Positions 5,790 through 6,809 of a stretch of 6,809 nt of DNA are shown piece after piece (positions within the stretch are counted from its first letter, which is position 1; each line of letters opens with the position of its first letter). Both the position numbers and the translations under genes were made by a program. Origin of the DNA: Pseudomonadota bacterium. GTDB lineage: Bacteria > Pseudomonadota > Alphaproteobacteria > UBA2966 > CAIVPW01. The notes beneath the pieces were generated by a model. The model saw only the letters and a list, made by a program, of their open reading frames with translations, was not told where the DNA came from and did no database searches. The stretch is from positions 1 through 6,809 of the forward strand of contig JAQBXG010000090.1 of NCBI GenBank assembly GCA_027625125.1, given 5' to 3'.

Positions 5790-6809
5790 ATGGCGGCCGA
5801 CCACGATACGCAAACACGAGGCGCCGCCAGCGTGGCAGGCCGCGCCCGACCTGCGGCGTCGATCCCGGTCCGTCGCCGCGCCGCCGGAATCGCCGTCACG
5901 CTTGCATTGTTGCTGGGCGCTTGCGGCGAGCCGCCGGCGGAGCAGGATCGCGCGAATGCCGATGCGCCGGGCGTAAGGGCGCCCGCCGTTCCCGACGCCC
6001 GCGGCGCGGCGCTGGTGGCCGAGGCGGAAGCGGCGAACAATCTCGGCCGCACCGAAGAAGCGCGCCGCCTGTTATCCGACGCGGCGAATCTGTTCGAAGC
6101 GGCCGCAGACCGGATCGGCCTGGCGACCGTGGAACTCGCCCGCGCCACCATCGACAGCTATCTGGGCCAGTCCGGCCCGGCGCGGTCGGCGTTTGCCCGC
6201 GCGCTCGGCCACTATCGCGCCGCCGGCAACGCGGCCGGCGAGGCCGAAACCCTGGCCGCCCTCGGCGATCTGGAAAAGGCCACGTTTCGCTATGCCGAGG
6301 CGCGTGAGGCGTTTGCCGGGGCGGTGGCCGCGTTCGACCGCGCCGGGCGTCCGCCCGACGTGCGCCATATCCTGCTGGGGCTGGAGGATGCCGCCGGGCC
6401 GGACGCCACGCCGCAGCAAGCGCGCCGGATTCTGGAGCAAGCGCATCTGCTGTATTGGCAAATCGAGGACGGGGCGGGACTTGCCCGCATCGCTGAACTC
6501 ACCGCCGCCGTCGACGAACGGCAAGGAATCTTCGGCGTCGCCTATGCGGGGTACCGGGAGGCCGCGTCGTTGTATGCCGAGGCGGGCCAACCGCGCGCCG
6601 CCGCGCGCGTGCGGCTTCGCATCGCCGGGCTCGAAACGGCGCTCGGATTTCCGCTGTCGGCCCGGGCGGGGGCCGAACAGGCTCTGGCGATGTCTCGCGA
6701 GACCGGCGACGACGCCGGCGCGGGCGCGGCCCTGTTGGCGTTGGCCCGGATCGACCGTCTGCTCGGCGACCCGGCCACGGCCCGGGCGCGCTATCGGGAA
6801 GCGGAAGCG
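5790..6809 (+). CDS. TPR-repeat lipoprotein, C-terminus beyond window
   Basis: An open frame of 340 codons runs without a stop to the window edge. The N-terminus has a long leader with RRR at 28-30, a hydrophobic core (GIAVTLALLL, 33-42) and a lipobox ending in LGAC with Cys45 as the acylated residue. Residue +2 is Gly, so in a Gram-negative cell the protein would be expected to be sorted to the outer membrane. After a Pro/Ala-rich linker (about 46-70), the protein is almost entirely helical, with repeating TPR-like units at roughly 72-106, 111-145, 151-185, 229-265 and 307-340; typical pieces are LGRTEEARRLLSDAANLFEA and YAEAREAFAGAVAAFDRAG. The units are about 40 residues apart, like the longer TPR variants. 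I recognise no enzymatic domain in the visible part. A scaffold or assembly role at the envelope is inferred. It is divergent from the TPR-methyltransferase gene. Confidence 0.85.
   Translation, partial: MAADHDTQTRGAASVAGRARPAASIPVRRRAAGIAVTLALLLGACGEPPAEQDRANADAPGVRAPAVPDARGAALVAEAEAANNLGRTEEARRLLSDAANLFEAAADRIGLATVELARATIDSYLGQSGPARSAFARALGHYRAAGNAAGEAETLAALGDLEKATFRYAEAREAFAGAVAAFDRAGRPPDVRHILLGLEDAAGPDATPQQARRILEQAHLLYWQIEDGAGLARIAELTAAVDERQGIFGVAYAGYREAASLYAEAGQPRAAARVRLRIAGLETALGFPLSARAGAEQALAMSRETGDDAGAGAALLALARIDRLLGDPATARARYREAEA

Noticed and set aside
5614..5817. N-terminal extension of the methyltransferase to an ATG at 5817
   Set aside because: The added 68 residues have no homology and would overlap the start of the divergent lipoprotein gene.
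3721..5976. A 751-codon open frame on the plus strand across the FecR and methyltransferase genes
   Set aside because: It overlaps fecR in another frame and is antisense to the methyltransferase. The Arg/Gly-rich translation has no domain.

Overview
The window is uniformly GC-rich, with the strong third-position G/C bias that opens long spurious frames opposite real genes. Gene content suggests a Gram-negative bacterium, most likely an alphaproteobacterium: a short-type glucose-6-phosphate isomerase, a classical PEP synthase, a periplasmic FecR-domain protein, a TPR-methyltransferase of the COG4976 type and a lipoprotein with an outer-membrane-type sorting context. The taxonomic guess is inference from protein character and composition, not from a marker gene. 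I recognise no complete new defence or mobile system here, and I see no tRNA, rRNA, CRISPR array, insertion sequence or attachment site.

Left part (1-3044): a glucose-6-phosphate isomerase gene (minus strand, cut by the window edge) and a phosphoenolpyruvate synthase gene (plus strand) are divergent across about 120 bp. Both enzymes belong to the glycolysis/gluconeogenesis trunk, so shared carbon-source control is plausible. A 6-bp inverted repeat (GGTTTG-N5-CAAACC) abuts the ppsA ribosome binding site. PpsA carries an unusual lysine/arginine-rich tail of 24 residues.

Middle (3041-4665): a TVP38/TMEM64 (VTT-domain) membrane protein on the minus strand meets ppsA tail to tail; both stop codons are read from one CTAG palindrome. 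Divergent from it is a secreted FecR-domain protein. The roughly 200 bp after fecR contain no intact gene, but the minus strand there encodes RYGGDEFCI, the signature of a diguanylate cyclase active site, in a frame that is broken upstream and soon stopped. I read this as the remnant of a lost GGDEF gene, the most interesting hidden signal in the window.

Right part (4666-6809): a TPR plus class I methyltransferase protein (minus strand) is divergent from a TPR-rich lipoprotein (plus strand) that has a strong Shine-Dalgarno and runs off the window end. Five of the six genes are read in divergent or convergent pairs rather than in an operon, so most are probably transcribed singly.
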